A stretch of DNA of 5,945 nt from CAYXDR01 sp046498185 (GTDB taxonomy: Bacteria; Desulfobacterota; DSM-4660; Desulfatiglandales; Desulfatiglandaceae), in assembly GCA_046498185.1 (NCBI GenBank), contig JAWOBE010000057.1:1-5945 (forward strand). The letters run 5' to 3'. The notes under the pieces were generated by a model that made no database searches, was not told where the DNA came from, and worked only from the letters and a program-made list of their open reading frames with translations. Below, in pieces: positions 1 to 4,562 of this stretch (within the stretch, counting starts at the first letter, position 1; each line of letters opens with the position of its first letter). A program made the position numbers and the translations under genes.

Positions 1-175
1 CACCAACACCGCCGCGCAGCGGCCCCACCAACACCAACACCGCCGCGCAGCGGCCCCACCAACACTAACACTAACACCGCCGCGCAGCGGCGCCACCAAC
101 ACCGCCGCGTAGCGGCCCCACCAACACTAACACCGCCGCGCAGCGGCGCCACCAACACCGCCGCAGACGCCTTGG
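1..175. repeat. Tandem array of GC-rich hairpin units
   Basis: Five contiguous units carry the perfect foldback GCCGC-GCA-GCGGC, or with a GTA loop, at 11-23, 42-54, 79-91, 104-116 and 135-147. At the third and fifth units the stem extends to six pairs (CGCCGC/GCGGCG). Linkers are CACCAACAC or CACTAACAC, themselves expanded as six-base ACCAAC/ACTAAC steps, so unit length varies. A sixth, broken unit (about 150-166) runs into a different dispersed motif. The array continues past the left edge, so its full length is unknown. No unique spacers separate the units. Confidence 0.9.
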
Positions 176-197
176 CGTGTTTGCGCGATGCAAAAAT
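168..197 (+). repeat. Fragment of the GCGCGATGC dispersed motif
   Basis: The tandem array ends abruptly in a stretch whose 183-197 part, GCGCGATGCAAAAAT, is identical to 4214-4228. Related versions lie at 1867-1883, 1909-1931 and 4850-4877. This is the only copy here without the pyrimidine-rich left half seen at the other sites, so it appears truncated by, or fused to, the hairpin array. Confidence 0.65.
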
Positions 198-337
198 TTC
201 GTTCATCCTGGAACTGCTGCCTGTCGCAGTCTGGTTTGATTGCGCTGTTTTCACTGGGAAAAACTTCTCTCACATTGTCGATGGGAAAATTAGATGGTGC
301 ATCAGGCAGGTTTCCCATGCTTTACAGTTCCAGGTAA

Positions 338-493
338 AAAGACTATAGTCCCAAAATACCCGATAAAGCTGCCAAATGCTTGCAATGCTTGAAAAATGAT
401 GAACATCTATTCGTCACGGCCGATTCTGCGGATTGCCACTCGCGTGGTTCCTATGATGCCAAGTCGGTCGAAAATATAAAAGGTTCCATGTAA
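338..493 (+). pseudogene. Possible remnant of a cysteine-containing gene
   Basis: An open frame of 51 sense codons lies between an in-frame TAA at 335-337 and TAA at 491-493. It has no ATG start; only TTG codons at 380 and 389 could serve. The predicted peptide contains KCLQC and ADCHSRG near its middle, a CxxC followed by a CH, suggesting a metal-binding or degraded cytochrome-like tail, but I do not recognise a family. Its stop codon overlaps the start of the nucleotidyltransferase by one base (TAATG), an arrangement common in translationally coupled genes, so it may be the 3' end of a former upstream partner. It could also be chance open frame. Confidence 0.25.
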
Positions 494-957
494 TGGATTT
501 ATTAATTGAATTAAAAAATATTATCGAAGCATTCGATAAAAATAAAATTGATTACGCATTATGCGGTGGTTTGGCCTTGGCTGTGTATGCAAGACCAAGA
601 GCAACCCTTGATATTGATATAATGGTTGAACCTGATTTACTTGGCAGAGTAAAGCAGATAGTAGAAAAACTAGGATTTAATCTTCCAGCAACGCCAATGT
701 CTTTTAAGGATGGTGCTGTTCAAATTCATCGGATGACAAAAGTTGATGATGAATCGGGGGAGCATCTGATACTGGAGTTATTACTTGTCACTCCACAGAC
801 AAGAAATTCCTGGGAGAGTAAAATTTCAGTAGATTGGGAGGAAAGACCTTTAAAAGTTTTGTCTCCAAAAGGTCTGATCAGGCTTAAATCCTTAAGGAAA
901 AGCGGTCAGGATATAGATGACATAGAATACTTGAAGGAATTAACCGATGAAGATTGA
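493..957 (+). CDS. MNT/AbiEii-type nucleotidyltransferase
   Basis: This 154-residue protein has the minimal nucleotidyltransferase signature: GG at residues 25-26, a basic stretch ARPRAT at 33-38, and the metal-binding pair D40 and D42 in LDIDIMV. E95 in ILELLLVT is a candidate third acidic ligand. The C-terminal segment LIRLKSLRKSGQDIDDIEYL (128-147) matches the usual tail of AbiEii/DUF6036-like enzymes. Members of this superfamily transfer NMP groups to protein or RNA and often sit in toxin-antitoxin or abortive infection loci. The substrate here is unknown. AAAAGG at 478-483, nine bases upstream, supports the start. The gene overlaps the next ORF by 11 bases, so both should be co-translated. 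No HEPN or AbiEi partner is visible. Codon use looks AT-richer than the AAA+ and cyclodeaminase genes, suggesting acquisition. Confidence 0.85.
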   Translation: MDLLIELKNIIEAFDKNKIDYALCGGLALAVYARPRATLDIDIMVEPDLLGRVKQIVEKLGFNLPATPMSFKDGAVQIHRMTKVDDESGEHLILELLLVTPQTRNSWESKISVDWEERPLKVLSPKGLIRLKSLRKSGQDIDDIEYLKELTDED

Positions 958-1114
958 TATGAGTGAAAAAGCGGTTACAAATCGCTTAAAAACTGTAAAC
1001 GAATTGAGAAAAACATGTCTTTCACTCGCAAATTCAAGTGCGGGAAAAAGGATCAGAGAACAATTTGCCGCCAACAAATCAGTTCAGCGGACCTCGGACG
1101 CCCTCGGCCGCTGA
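947..1114 (+). CDS. Small ORF overlapping the nucleotidyltransferase
   Basis: A 55-residue ORF begins inside the 3' end of the nucleotidyltransferase, with GAAGGA at 933-938 eight bases before its ATG. That good ribosome binding site and the 11-base overlap argue it is translated and coupled. The product is basic and mostly helical in appearance, starting MKIDMSEKAVTNRLK, with no obvious catalytic motif or membrane segment. Its last 15 or so codons lie inside an attC-like foldback, so the original C-terminus may have been replaced when the segment moved. Position and size fit a partner of the nucleotidyltransferase, such as an antitoxin, toxin or modified target, but this is inference. An alternative ATG at 959 lacks a well-spaced ribosome binding site. 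Confidence 0.6.
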   Translation: MKIDMSEKAVTNRLKTVNELRKTCLSLANSSAGKRIREQFAANKSVQRTSDALGR

Positions 1115-1140
1115 CTTGAATCTCGCTACAACCGTCGGCT
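1069..1140 (+). other. Integron attC-like foldback
   Basis: CGCCAAC (1069-1075, R''-like), a five-base spacer, AGTTCAGCGG (1081-1090, L''-like), a 17-base loop, CCGCTGACTT (1108-1117, L'-like) and GTCGGCT (1134-1140, R'-like) occur in attC order. The inner arms pair over TCAGCGG/CCGCTGA and the outer boxes pair at five of seven positions. Orientation fits a cassette whose gene reads into the site from the left. Against it: R' is GTCGGCT rather than GTTRRRY, the right spacer is 16 bases instead of about five, and no integrase or second site is visible. It could instead be a bidirectional terminator-like stem between convergent genes, though there is no U-tract. Confidence 0.35.
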
Positions 1141-1375
1141 AAAGCTCTGTTTGTATCCATATAATGCTATTTTTATTAATTATGAATGTTTTTTCTTCAT
1201 TCTCGTCGTGGAGTGTTCCAACAAGAACGATGAATTTCTCATCCGTCATCCTGATTAAGTCGGACAATCTTTTCAACTCTCCGACATTTATTTTTCCTTT
1301 AATTAGAGAACCATCAGAAATTTTTAATATAGCTTTTTTATAATTAGTTGGCCATGTTTCAATGCTATTTTCCAA
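1139..1375 (-). CDS. Small beta-rich protein, possibly DUF6812-like
   Basis: This 78-residue protein starts at TTG (complement of 1373-1375). That codon is chosen because AAGGAG (complement of 1383-1388) lies seven bases upstream, a strong Shine-Dalgarno; the only in-frame ATG is at residue 43. The sequence alternates hydrophobic strands: KKAILKISDGSLIKGKINV (13-31), RLSDLI (36-41), EKFIVLVG (46-53) and TFIINKNSIIWIQ (63-75). This pattern suggests a small barrel of Lsm/SH3 type. The DGS-IKG-I and RLSD features recall small DUF6812-like proteins, a recollection rather than a search result. No function is known to me. The gene is convergent with the nucleotidyltransferase pair, and its stop overlaps the last bases of the attC-like site. 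Confidence 0.7.
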   Translation of the reverse strand: MENSIETWPTNYKKAILKISDGSLIKGKINVGELKRLSDLIRMTDEKFIVLVGTLHDENEEKTFIINKNSIIWIQTEL

Positions 1376-1382
1376 AATAAGT

Positions 1383-1388
1383 CTCCTT
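1383..1388 (-). promoter_or_regulatory. Strong ribosome binding site deciding a TTG start
   Basis: On the minus strand this reads AAGGAG, seven bases before TTG. It is the main reason for accepting the unusual start codon of the 78-residue gene. Confidence 0.75.
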
Positions 1389-1415
1389 TCATCGGATTTT
1401 TTCTATTTTGTTGTC

Positions 1416-1492
1416 TGTGGGAGCGAATTGTATCCGCGAAATTCGCTTTCCCGGAGTTCCGGGCCTGATCGCACTTAAAAGCCGCTCCCATA
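1416..1492. repeat. REPIN-like pair of inverted REP units
   Basis: TGTGGGAGCG at 1416-1425 faces its complement CGCTCCCATA at 1483-1492; eight bases (TGGGAGCG/CGCTCCCA) pair perfectly. Between them, GCGAATT (1423-1429) pairs with AATTCGC (1439-1445), and CCCGGA (1450-1455) with TCCGGG (1458-1463). The head TGTGGGAGCG followed by a small palindrome is the classic form of REP sequences mobilised by RAYT (TnpA-REP) transposases, best known in pseudomonads. No RAYT gene is in the window. Single direct REP units of the same family lie at 3778-3808 and 3920-3950. Confidence 0.7.
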
Positions 1493-1506
1493 GGGCCTGT
1501 AAAAGA

Positions 1507-1578
1507 AATCGTTGTCAGCGAAGCGGTTGTCGTTGTCGTAATCGCTATCCCTTCGGCGTCGGTATCGGCGTCGAAGTC
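1507..1578. repeat. Degenerate hexamer tandem repeat
   Basis: About twelve six-base steps of the type CGTTGT, CGTAAT, CGCTAT, GGCGTC, GGTATC follow one another, giving a pyrimidine/CG period of six. It resembles a decayed microsatellite. No gene signal accompanies it on either strand. Confidence 0.55.
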
Positions 1579-1587
1579 TTTTGGAGT

Positions 1588-1606
1588 GTCAAAACACCGT
1601 TTCGAC
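1588..1606 (+). repeat. 19-bp direct repeat, left copy
   Basis: GTCAAAACACCGTTTCGAC is identical to 1952-1970. It is itself a near-palindrome: GTCAAAAC and GTTTCGAC pair at seven of eight positions around ACC. The left copy is preceded by GGAGTGTC and the right copy followed by GACACTCC, as if each retains a different half of a longer palindrome. The two copies bracket the 345-base segment holding the long foldback and the CTCATCGGTG element. Confidence 0.75.
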
Positions 1607-1617
1607 TTGGCCCGCAC

Positions 1618-1689
1618 CTGCAGGCAAAGCCACACCGAAGATTGCGGAAATCCGCTCCATTGCCTACCGATTTCCGCTTCGGCCTGCAG
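1618..1689. repeat. Long nested foldback
   Basis: Three nested arms pair: CTGCAGG (1618-1624) with CCTGCAG (1683-1689), CCGAA (1635-1639) with TTCGG (1678-1682), and GCGGAAATC (1644-1652) with GATTTCCGC (1669-1677), leaving a 16-base loop. All pairs are Watson-Crick; the left strand has two internal bulges. No U-tract follows on either side, so it is not a usual terminator. It abuts the left end of the CTCATCGGTG element. Confidence 0.7.
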
Positions 1690-1708
1690 TTTTCACTCGA
1701 TCAAGTTT

Positions 1709-1950
1709 CTCATCGGTGCACCCTCGCTCCGAGGGCAACTGTGCTTCAGCATAGTTGTAGAAGAGGATGTTCGTCCGGGAAAATCAACGTGTTTATTTTA
1801 TCGGTCGTATATCCTCATCGCCCTTCACCGATGAGTTTCCTTATCCATCTTTTCTCGTTGTTCTCTGCGCCTCTGCGCGAGCCCCAATCCCTTTTCTTTC
1901 TTTTCTTTGCCTCAGTGTCTCTGCGCGATGCGCCAGTCCCTCTACCTCCC
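1709..1950 (+). repeat. Dispersed leader element, copy A
   Basis: CTCATCGGTG (1709-1718) and CACCGATGAG (1826-1835) are perfect inverted arms. Within them lie CCCTCG-CTC-CGAGGG (1721-1735) and CAACTGTGC-TTCA-GCATAGTTG (1736-1757, one G.T pair), then about 68 extra bases not found in copy B. A further CTCATCG at 1814-1820 pairs with 1829-1835, so this may be two overlapping elements, the second a deleted short form. After the right arm come TTTCCTTATCCATCTTTTC, a pyrimidine-rich tract and two GCGC-type motifs (1867-1883, 1909-1931), as in copies B and C. Unlike them it does not precede a forward gene; it points at the 3' end of the minus-strand AAA+ gene. Confidence 0.8.
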
Positions 1951-1951
1951 A

Positions 1952-1970
1952 GTCAAAACACCGTTTCGAC
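1952..1970 (+). repeat. 19-bp direct repeat, right copy
   Basis: This is identical to 1588-1606 and followed by GACACTCC. Between it and the AAA+ stop codon at 2017 there is only a weak CCACA-CGCCC-TGTGG hairpin (1992-2006), with no U-tract in the right orientation for the minus-strand gene. Confidence 0.75.
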
Positions 1971-2016
1971 ACTCCACCTCAACGCAGTTGGCCACACGCC
2001 CTGTGGTATTATTATT

Positions 2017-3420
2017 TTACATCACGAAAAGGTTTTGCCAGGCCATATCGATTTTTTCTTCTGTCAACTCCGGTGTCAGGCCGTGATAGAATGAATGGTC
2101 AATAATTTGTTCCACGATGTCTCTGGGCTGGCAGGAGCTGAAGGGGATATTATTTTCTTTGTATTTGCCAACAAGGTATTGAAAAACCTTTTCATCGAAA
2201 TCCATGTTGTTGAACCAGCAGACCTGTATGAAGATTTTCTTGTACTCCTCCAGCGTCGGGTGGTCGATTTTGACTTTGTACCTCAGCCGGCGCAGGAAAG
2301 CCTCGTCCACAAGATGTTTCGGCTCGATATTGGTTGCGAAAACCACGAGCTGGTCAAAGGGGATCTCGAACTTTCGGCCGGTGTGCAGGGTGAGCAGGTC
2401 CGTCCGACGGGCAAGGGGAACAATCCACCGGTTGAAAAGTGCTTCTATGTCCATCTGCTGGCGGCCCAGGTCGTCGACGAGGAAAACGCCATTGTTTGCC
2501 TTCATCTGCAGCGGAGCTTCAGAGAACTTCGAAATCGGATTGAAATAAAGATCCAGGGTGCGCATGGTCATCTCGCCGCCCACCATAACGGTCGGCCTTT
2601 GAACACGAACCCACCTCTGGTCGTAGTCGGACTCTTCATCCTCCGTTATCGGCACATGAACAGATTTGTCATAAATGGTAATGATTTCACCTCCAACGAT
2701 TACGGCATGGGGCAGGTAGATTTCACCCGGCAGCGCCTGCCCCATGGCTTCGGCTATAATCGTTTTACCGTTCCCCGGGGGTCCATACAGGAAAATTGCC
2801 CGGCCGGAGCTTACTGCAGGCCCCAGAATGTCCAGCATGGATTCGCTGATCACAAGATGAGAAAACGCCTTTTTGAATTCTTCCGGGCTGACAACACTGT
2901 GCATCACCGTCTGGAGTTCGATCTGCCTTCTATACTCGGGCATGGACACCGGAGCAGGCCCGGCGTAGCGGCACAGGTTCAGAAGGTCAGCTGCTCTGTT
3001 GCGCCCGCTGTCGGTGATCGCGAACTTGTAGGATGACTTGTAAAGCAGGGCGGCGCCCTTGACTTCTATGAGCCTCTCCCGCCGCAAGGCGTCCAGGGCT
3101 TCATCCACGATGAAGGGCGGCAGCTTGACCTGGTCGACCAACATGGGGATTGTGAATTCGCCCATGAAAACGATCTGCTTGTTTATCAGATCCACGACAA
3201 ATTGTAGATCTAACCCGGTTTCCTCAAGGGAGGAGGGAGGTGGCGGCACTTTTTCCAGAAAACCCTCCAGATCCTCTTTTGCGATAAAACCCAGGGCGGT
3301 AAGATTGTAACCCAGCCGCCCACCCGAGATGCGCTGGCGTTCCAGCGCTACCTGAAGCTGCTCTTCAGTAATCAGGTTTTCCTTAACCAGTCGTGAACCC
3401 AGAAGCTCTCTTTTTTCCAT
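2017..3420 (-). CDS. AAA+ ATPase with MshEN-like N-terminal domain
   Basis: This 467-residue cytoplasmic protein has three parts. Residues 6-57 (GSRLVKENLITEEQLQVAL, then RLGYNLTALGFI) resemble the MshEN/GspE N-terminal domain, which in type II secretion and pilus ATPases binds regulators, sometimes cyclic di-GMP. Residues 70-150 look like a winged helix (VDEALDALRRERLIEV). Residues 180-400 are an AAA+ core with Walker A GPPGNGKT (213-220), Walker B VFLVDD (312-317), sensor 1 VVFATN (359-364), arginine-rich FLRRLRYKV (375-383) and a sensor-2-like QPRDI (431-435) in the lid. The domain resembles MoxR/AAA_5-type remodelling ATPases rather than secretion motors. Substrate is unknown. ATG at 3418-3420 is preceded only by a weak CAGG. 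A MITE-like element lies 25 bases upstream and probably displaced the native promoter. Confidence 0.88.
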   Translation of the reverse strand: MEKRELLGSRLVKENLITEEQLQVALERQRISGGRLGYNLTALGFIAKEDLEGFLEKVPPPPSSLEETGLDLQFVVDLINKQIVFMGEFTIPMLVDQVKLPPFIVDEALDALRRERLIEVKGAALLYKSSYKFAITDSGRNRAADLLNLCRYAGPAPVSMPEYRRQIELQTVMHSVVSPEEFKKAFSHLVISESMLDILGPAVSSGRAIFLYGPPGNGKTIIAEAMGQALPGEIYLPHAVIVGGEIITIYDKSVHVPITEDEESDYDQRWVRVQRPTVMVGGEMTMRTLDLYFNPISKFSEAPLQMKANNGVFLVDDLGRQQMDIEALFNRWIVPLARRTDLLTLHTGRKFEIPFDQLVVFATNIEPKHLVDEAFLRRLRYKVKIDHPTLEEYKKIFIQVCWFNNMDFDEKVFQYLVGKYKENNIPFSSCQPRDIVEQIIDHSFYHGLTPELTEEKIDMAWQNLFVM

Positions 3421-3444
3421 AATTAAAACCTGAAAATGATTCCT

Positions 3445-3645
3445 TCAACCTTGATGGCTTCGTAAGAAGTAATTCTGCCGTCATTCCGGCCCCGAGTAAA
3501 CTCGGGATAAACTGCAGCCCCGATTCTATCGGGATAAACCTCCATCCAGAAGTTACTGAATTCGCTGGACCCCCCGACACAAATATGTGTCGGGAGGTGA
3601 CGATATGCGTCCTTTTCGGACTTTTTACGAGGCCATCAACCTTGA
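3445..3645. mobile_element. MITE-like element with 10-bp flanking direct repeat
   Basis: TCAACCTTGA occurs at 3445-3454 and again at 3636-3645. Immediately inside are TGGCTTCGTAAGAAGT (3455-3470) and ACTTTTTACGAGGCCA (3620-3635), inverted repeats matching at 14 of 16 positions. The 181-base interior has no coding capacity and holds three stems: CCCGAG-TAAA-CTCGGG (3491-3506), CCCGAT-TCT-ATCGGG (3519-3533), and CCCGACACA-AATA-TGTGTCGGG (3573-3594). The first two stems are each followed by ATAAAC and form a two-copy internal repeat. Terminal inverted repeats, a flanking duplication and no transposase fit a non-autonomous mobile element. It sits in the 5' leader of the AAA+ gene. Confidence 0.7.
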
Positions 3646-3777
3646 CATTCACTGTAGTAATTTGAAGCACCGGAAAGCAAACGAATAATATCTTCTTTTA
3701 AGCGAAAGCTCAAGCAAACAATGACCCCAAACCCCTGTCCTGTAGACTCCCCTGTGCGTCCTGCCCTGATTTTTTGC

Positions 3778-3808
3778 CCTGTGGAAGCGGTTTGTAATCG
3801 CGATATTG
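3778..3808 (+). repeat. Single REP unit (first of a direct pair)
   Basis: CCTGTGGAAGCGGTTTGTAA continues to TCGCGATATTG. GCGGTT (3787-3792) and AATCGC (3796-3801) fold around TGT with one G.T pair. It matches 3920-3950 at all but three or so positions and shares its head with the 1416 REPIN. Confidence 0.75.
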
Positions 3809-3822
3809 CTCGATCAATGTCT

Positions 3823-3877
3823 GACAGGATCAACAGGATTTTCAAACCATAATCCTGAAAATCCCGTAAATCCTGTC
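3823..3877. repeat. 55-nt inverted repeat of the CAGGATT type
   Basis: The left arm (3823-3844, beginning GACAGGATCAACAGG) and right arm (3856-3877, ending AAATCCTGTC) are 22 bases each and complementary at 19 positions, around an 11-base loop. The arms contain the internal direct repeat CAGGAT. Foldbacks of this type are dispersed in several bacterial genomes. It lies between two direct REP units. It ends in a short A-run on the + strand (3879-3884); on the minus strand the flank is not a U-tract. Confidence 0.8.
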
Positions 3878-3895
3878 CAAAAAAGAAAACCTAGA

Positions 3896-3910
3896 GTGGG
3901 CGCAGCCCAC
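3896..3910. repeat. Short perfect hairpin
   Basis: GTGGGC-GCA-GCCCAC pairs six of six. The GCA loop is the same as in the tandem array at 1-175. Confidence 0.6.
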
Positions 3911-3919
3911 CATCCATCC

Positions 3920-3950
3920 CCTGTGGGAGCGATTTGCAATCGCGATATTG
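3920..3950 (+). repeat. Single REP unit (second of a direct pair)
   Basis: CCTGTGGGAGCGATTTGCAA continues to TCGCGATATTG. GCGATT (3929-3934) and AATCGC (3938-3943) fold perfectly around TGC. At the position where the 3778 copy has G.T, this copy has A-T, so the stem is preserved in both. Confidence 0.8.
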
Positions 3951-4140
3951 TCCGAACGATATTTCCTCATCCCCGAGATTGGAGTGCCGAAATGAAATTT
4001 TGGCTTAAACCCGCAGCGGCCTCGGGCATTTTACATAATCAAACCTCTCATCGGTGACCCCTCGCCCCGAGGGCAGCGGTGCCCCAGCACAGCTCACCGA
4101 TGAGTTTCCTTATCCATCTTTTCTTTCTTTTCTCTGTTTA

Positions 4141-4198
4141 CCCCGTTGAACCGGGACCCTTCGGGTGTTCACCCGGGGCCTGTCCCGTTCAACCGGGG
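4141..4198. repeat. Foldback inserted within leader copy B
   Basis: CCCC (4141-4144) pairs with GGGG (4195-4198), GTTGAAC (4145-4151) with GTTCAAC (4187-4193), GGGAC (4153-4157) with GTCCC (4182-4186), and an inner CGGGTG-TT-CACCCG (4162-4175) forms the tip; single C bulges lie at 4152 and 4194. The segment is absent from the matching place in copies A and C, so it is a nested insertion or expansion. Confidence 0.7.
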
Positions 4199-4244
4199 CG
4201 CCTCAGCGTCTTCGCGCGATGCAAAAATCCCTTTAGCTCTTTTA

Positions 4245-4274
4245 TTGACAAAACCCCCCTCTCCGATGGATTCT
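4245..4274 (+). promoter_or_regulatory. Weak sigma-70-like promoter candidate, copy B
   Basis: TTGACA (4245-4250) matches the -35 consensus exactly. The best -10 at a normal distance is GATTCT (4269-4274, spacer 18, three of six matches); a better TATAAA at 4275 is 24 bases away, which is too far. The same TTGACA occurs in copy C. Not convincing alone. Confidence 0.25.
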
Positions 4275-4316
4275 TATAAAAGATTGAAAACCACGTCTGC
4301 AGCCAGAGGAGGTAAA

Positions 4317-4562
4317 ATGACTAAAAAGCCCACGAACGAAGAGAAATTTGTTTGCCCCTGGTACGATGCCACCAGTGGGATGAAAAGAGCTTATGACGCC
4401 GGCATGCTTGATAAAAAATGGATTGACGACTACTGCATGAATAGCGGAAAGGGCTGCGTCCGCAAGAAAAGATTCGAAGAAGAGGGATACGTTTCACCCG
4501 ATTACGTCCTTCCGGATGGAACCGTGGACGAAAAGCTCAAGAAATGGGTCACCGAAAAATAA
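4317..4562 (+). CDS. Small three-cysteine protein of unknown function
   Basis: The start is ATG 4317, because AGGAGG (4307-4312) lies four bases upstream; the open frame extends further left only through repeat sequence. The 81-residue product is charged and soluble, with cysteines at 13, 40 and 47 (FVCPWYD, DDYCMNSGKGCVRKKR) and a C-terminal PDYVLPDGTVDEKL. The CxnC-x6-C spacing, flanked by aromatic and basic residues, could bind zinc or another metal with a fourth ligand from elsewhere, but this is inference. I recognise no named family. It has its own leader and is separated by 405 bases from the cyclodeaminase, so co-transcription is possible but not shown. No U-tract terminator follows. 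Confidence 0.8.
   Translation: MTKKPTNEEKFVCPWYDATSGMKRAYDAGMLDKKWIDDYCMNSGKGCVRKKRFEEEGYVSPDYVLPDGTVDEKLKKWVTEK

Larger units (their letters stand above)
4047..4316 (+). repeat. Dispersed leader element, copy B, upstream of the Cys protein
   Basis: CTCATCGGTG (4047-4056) and CACCGATGAG (4095-4104) enclose two adjoining hairpins, CCCTCG-CCC-CGAGGG (4059-4073) and AGCGGTGC-CCCA-GCACAGCT (4075-4094, one mismatch), giving a compact three-way junction with almost no unpaired bases. Then follow TTTCCTTATCCATCTTTTC, an inserted foldback (4141-4198), GCGCGATGCAAAAAT (4214-4228) and CTCTTTTATTGACAAAACC (4237-4255), which is identical to 4889-4907. Weaker similarity to copy C continues to the Shine-Dalgarno. 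Confidence 0.8.

Noticed and set aside
1..175. CRISPR array
   Set aside because: Repeats are contiguous and palindromic with short, similar linkers; there are no unique spacers of uniform length.
127..318. 63-residue minus-strand ORF
   Set aside because: Its C-terminal third is translation of the tandem hairpin array and dispersed motif, it lacks a clear Shine-Dalgarno, and no family is recognisable.
1992..2006. Terminator for the AAA+ gene
   Set aside because: The CCACA/TGTGG stem is short and the T-rich tract lies on the wrong side for minus-strand transcription.
1408..2105. Long forward open frames of 82-228 residues
   Set aside because: They run through REPIN, hexamer repeat, foldbacks and leader copy A, and the translations are low-complexity and repeat-derived. 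No convincing start site.
2095..3310. Forward ORFs of 83-313 residues antisense to the AAA+ gene
   Set aside because: The opposite strand has complete AAA+ motifs over the same span; these are shadow frames.
3636..4057. Small ORFs at 3636-3845 (minus) and 3806-4057 (plus)
   Set aside because: They are built from REP units and the 55-nt foldback. The minus-strand one stops inside the MITE flank, with no ribosome binding site.
4146..4316. Upstream extension of the Cys protein to 4146
   Set aside because: The extension translates the foldback and leader repeat; AGGAGG placed before 4317 decides the start.
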